DNA of 64,000 bases from Flavobacteriaceae bacterium UBA980 (GTDB taxonomy: Bacteria > Bacteroidota > Bacteroidia > Flavobacteriales > Flavobacteriaceae): positions 1-64,000 of the forward strand of contig DBBQ01000039.1 of NCBI GenBank assembly GCA_002292265.1, written 5' to 3'. Position 1 is the first letter of the stretch. Each line of letters begins with the position of its first letter. Made by a program: the position numbers and the translations under genes. Positions 61,125 to 64,000 of the stretch are shown here, one piece after another. The notes beneath the pieces were generated by a model. The model was given only the letters and a program-made list of their open reading frames with translations, did no database searches and was not told where the DNA came from.

Positions 61125-64000
61125 TTGAATACGACCAACTTTCATATCATCAATGCCTCAGCTGGGTCTGGAAAAACCCATACGCTGGTCTTGGAATACC
61201 TTAAAATTTTACTGAGTCAGGAAACCTCACAGCCGTTTCGGAGCATGCTAGCCTTGACTTTTACCAACAAAGCGGTGCATGAGATGAAGGCACGAATTTT
61301 AGAAACTCTAGTCTCGCTTTCTCAACCTCCTTCTAAAGAGGTGCACATGGCTACCAGTCTTTGTGATGCCTTGTCAATTTCCGAAGAGGAGCTCGCCTTT
61401 CGATCTGGCCAGATGCTGCGTAAGCTCCTTTTGGAGTACGGTAGTTTTGACGTGATCACACTCGACACTTTTACCCACAGACTGGTCCGTACTTTTGCTC
61501 GAGACTTTCAACTGCCTTATGGCTTTGAGGTTGCGTTGGACCCAACTGATTTATTTGAAGAAACCGTAGACTCCATAATTGCACAAGTAGGGAAAGACGA
61601 ACTGCTTTCTGACTTACTGTTAACATTTAGCTTAAATAAAGTTAGGTCAGAAAAAGATTGGGACGTTCAAAAGGACTTGTCCGAATTTATTTCGATGTTA
61701 CTCAATGAGAATGATCGCGAACCGATAGCCGATATAAAAAATAAAACCTTAGAAGGATTACAAGAAGATAAAAAACAACTAGAACGTGTATCAGAAAATG
61801 CTAAAAAAACAGCCCGACAATTTGCTACCGAGGCACTCAGTTTTTTAGACGAAAAAGGGTTAAAAGCTGAGGATTTCAAATTAAAACTGATGCACAAACA
61901 CTTTGAAAATGTGGTAGATGAAGCCTTTACAAAACTTTATGGAAATCAACTTGAAGCTGCTTTAAATCAAGAGAAGCCCTTGTATAACAAAACATTGAAT
62001 TCCTCAAAAAAAGTATTAATTGACGAAATTCAACCCGAATTACGGTCCTATTTTAATAAGATAAAAAAAGCAGTAGGGCAGTATGTAATCATTCAGCGTA
62101 CAGTAAAGTCTTGGACTCCGAGAATTTTACTCCAACTGATGGAACAGCGCTTAAATGAAATCCAGAATGAAAAAGAAGTTCGCTTACTTGGAGAATTCAA
62201 TAGAAAGATCAGTCACTTGGTTCAGGAAGAACCTGCACCTTTTATCTTTGAACGTCTCGGAACGCGGTATCAGCACTATTTTTTAGATGAATTTCAAGAT
62301 ACCTCTAGTTTGCAATGGTCCAATCTGGTTCCCTTAATCGGCAATGCAATAGAAAGTGAACGTTCTCTGGGTTCAAGTGGATCACTACTCTTGGTTGGAG
62401 ATCCAAAGCAAGCTATCTATCGGTGGAGAGGAGGAAACATGGAACAGTATATTAGGCTGATCAACCAAACAGAAAATCCATTCCAAATCGAGGCAACCTG
62501 TTTCTCTTTGGATCGCAATTTTAGATCAGAAAAAGAAATTGTGGATTTTAACAATGCCTTTTTTCAACTACATGCAGCACATTTTGAATCCCCTGAGTAT
62601 CAAAAAATCTATGGGGAGGGGAGTCAACAGCAACCGCAAAAAGAAGGTGGCTACGTTTGCATAGAAGCCATTCCAAAAGGAGACACAAAAGAAGAAACTA
62701 TTCCTCTTTATGTCGCTCAGACAGTTACTGCTGTTGAAACGCTCCTCAAAAAAGGATACCGTCAAAGAGAAATTGCAATTTTAGTTCGTAAAAAAAATCA
62801 AGCAGCGGTGATCGGTACCGCTTTGGTTCAAGAGGGGTACGATTTAGTTTCCTCAGAGTCCCTTCAGGTATCCCAATCAACAAAAGTTCAACTGCTTATC
62901 GCTTTTTTACAACTTTCCGTACGTCCGAATACACCCGAACACCACAAAACGATTTTAGATGTTCTTTGGGAAATCGAGAGTCAACCTAGGGAGGAGTATC
63001 ACGAATTTGCCAAACAAATTTTGCATCAAAAGTCAACTGTTTTTTTCAGCCATTTGAGGGAGCGATTCCCTTTTGATTTTGATTTAAGGCTTATGGCTTC
63101 ACTCCCCATTTCAGAAGCAATTGAATACATACTACTTTCCCTTCCTTCTTTGGACCTAAAAGATGCCTATGTGCATTCCTTACTGGAAGATGTATTTGAA
63201 TTTTCAAAAACCCATACAACTACAATCGCACAGTATTTAAATCATTGGAAACACCAGGGTGAGCAATTGCGAATTGCACTACCAGACGCTCTTGACGCAA
63301 TCCAACTGATGACCATTCACCAGGCCAAGGGATTGGAATTTCCCGTGGTTATTTTGCCCTTTATGGATACCCCTTTAAGCCCAAGCGTCACTGAAAAAGT
63401 ATGGTATCCATTTACGGAAGAGCCTTTGAAATCTATCCAATGGGGATGGTTGAATTTTTCGAAAGAACTACAACATTGCGGTCCAGAGGCACAAAAACTA
63501 TATGATTCACATCGATTGGGGCAACACTTGGATGCGTTTAATGTGCTTTACGTGGCGCTCACCAGAGCGGTAGAGGTTTTATATGTCATCACCCAAGAAG
63601 TAGATTCAGCCAGAACAACCTACGCACATTTGTTTAAATTCTATGTAGAAGCACAAGGAAAAAAGCTAGAGGCTAAAATCCCTTTTGAACAAGGGGTATT
63701 TCGATCCAAAAAGAGACAACCACAAAGTCGTGATATGTACAGTGAACATTTACTCTTTTCACTGCCGCTAAGCAATGCTTGGAAAAAACGAATTGTGGAA
63801 ACCTTGCCCACAACAAAAGTCGGGGATGCTGCCCGAGATCGCGGTGTATTGATTCACGACCTATTAGCAAAAGTGATTACAGCAGATCGAATTTCAGAAG
63901 TGATTAAGGAAGCTTTGGAGCAAAAAATCCTCTCAGAAGCATTAAAAAAAGAGGTAGAAGACAAATTAAGGGAAGTAGCATGTCACCCCGATTTAGTTTC
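61125..64000 (+). CDS. UvrD/RecB-type helicase-nuclease (AddA-like), 3' end outside window
   Basis: Superfamily 1 helicase with nuclease domain for double-strand break repair. No ATG fits; the frame opens after a TGA and the first usable codon is TTG at 61125 (LNTTNFHIINASAGSGKT). About 958 residues are visible. Walker A is at 11-18 and motif Ia is TFTNKAVHEM. Motif II is DEFQDTS near 390, motif III GDPKQAIYRWRGG near 425, and motif IV LDRNFRSEKEI. Motif V is MTIHQAKGLEFPVV near 728 and motif VI YVALTRAVEVLYV near 807. RGVLIHDLLAKV near 905 is the start of the RecB-type nuclease domain, whose catalytic part lies beyond the edge. An AddB partner is not in the window. Confidence 0.9.
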   Translation, partial: MNTTNFHIINASAGSGKTHTLVLEYLKILLSQETSQPFRSMLALTFTNKAVHEMKARILETLVSLSQPPSKEVHMATSLCDALSISEEELAFRSGQMLRKLLLEYGSFDVITLDTFTHRLVRTFARDFQLPYGFEVALDPTDLFEETVDSIIAQVGKDELLSDLLLTFSLNKVRSEKDWDVQKDLSEFISMLLNENDREPIADIKNKTLEGLQEDKKQLERVSENAKKTARQFATEALSFLDEKGLKAEDFKLKLMHKHFENVVDEAFTKLYGNQLEAALNQEKPLYNKTLNSSKKVLIDEIQPELRSYFNKIKKAVGQYVIIQRTVKSWTPRILLQLMEQRLNEIQNEKEVRLLGEFNRKISHLVQEEPAPFIFERLGTRYQHYFLDEFQDTSSLQWSNLVPLIGNAIESERSLGSSGSLLLVGDPKQAIYRWRGGNMEQYIRLINQTENPFQIEATCFSLDRNFRSEKEIVDFNNAFFQLHAAHFESPEYQKIYGEGSQQQPQKEGGYVCIEAIPKGDTKEETIPLYVAQTVTAVETLLKKGYRQREIAILVRKKNQAAVIGTALVQEGYDLVSSESLQVSQSTKVQLLIAFLQLSVRPNTPEHHKTILDVLWEIESQPREEYHEFAKQILHQKSTVFFSHLRERFPFDFDLRLMASLPISEAIEYILLSLPSLDLKDAYVHSLLEDVFEFSKTHTTTIAQYLNHWKHQGEQLRIALPDALDAIQLMTIHQAKGLEFPVVILPFMDTPLSPSVTEKVWYPFTEEPLKSIQWGWLNFSKELQHCGPEAQKLYDSHRLGQHLDAFNVLYVALTRAVEVLYVITQEVDSARTTYAHLFKFYVEAQGKKLEAKIPFEQGVFRSKKRQPQSRDMYSEHLLFSLPLSNAWKKRIVETLPTTKVGDAARDRGVLIHDLLAKVITADRISEVIKEALEQKILSEALKKEVEDKLREVACHPDLV

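Noticed and set aside
1..64000. CRISPR arrays, tRNA or rRNA genes, phage or transposase genes
   Set aside because: Reading all non-coding gaps I saw no regular direct repeats, no tRNA T-loop with matching stems, and no protein of those families.

Overview
The window reads as chromosomal DNA of a member of the Bacteroidota, most likely a marine-type flavobacterium. Support comes from several sides. The gene families are typical of that group: the Bat aerotolerance operon, a DUF2480 gene behind the suf operon, an IPExxxVDY-type gene between rnc and pyk, a long amidophosphoribosyltransferase and a lycopene cyclase. Ribosome binding sites are weak and A-rich. There are many copies of the Bacteroidota promoter -7 element TAnnTTTG. 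Coding density is high, with short or overlapping gene junctions. I see no rRNA, tRNA, CRISPR array, transposase or phage gene.

Layout. 1-1.6 kb: a TetR regulator and a TolC-type outer-membrane channel, cut by the left edge. 1.6-5.7 kb: isoprenyl diphosphate synthase, lycopene cyclase, a ZIP metal transporter and thiL. 5.9-8.5 kb: two lipoproteins with propeller-like repeats. 8.6-16.2 kb: an iron-sulfur assembly operon (A-type carrier, sufBCDSE, DUF59, DUF2480) ending in a glycosyltransferase. 16.2-17.5 kb: a small accessory patch with an inverted-repeat element and two unrecognised genes. 17.5-19.5 kb: nadD, gmk and yicC. 19.5-27.5 kb: a sugar-oxidation locus with a DUF1080 protein, two TIM-barrel isomerase-like proteins, a Gfo/Idh/MocA oxidoreductase and an MFS permease. 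Divergently it carries a GMC dehydrogenase, its Tat-type small subunit and a cytochrome c; together these look like an oxidative 3-keto-glycoside route. 27.6-37.2 kb: housekeeping genes with a decayed hipBA toxin-antitoxin locus at 29.4-29.85 kb and an apparent chimeric gene at 34.3-35.4 kb.

37.3-46.3 kb holds the Bat operon (MoxR ATPase, DUF58, a two-TM protein, BatA, BatB, BatC, BatD, BatE). 46.3-50.9 kb carries CvpA, pheS, gpsA, a small membrane protein and an isoaspartyl peptidase. 51-56.2 kb has dinB and the acpP-fabF-rnc-IPExxxVDY-pyk operon on the minus strand. 56.4-60.3 kb has purN, rnhA, a PfkB kinase and a purF-like gene. Manganese superoxide dismutase follows, then a RecB/AddA-type helicase-nuclease that runs off the right edge.

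Cross-cutting observations. Several genes have a TAnnTTTG element ending only 3-4 bases before the ATG, suggesting leaderless mRNAs. Six convergent gene pairs overlap at their 3' ends by 4-9 bases. I found no clearly undescribed system. The best leads are the GyrI/EEP-nuclease chimera, the hipBA relic, the keto-sugar locus with a probable [3Fe-4S] site in its dehydrogenase, and the accessory patch at 16.2-17.5 kb.
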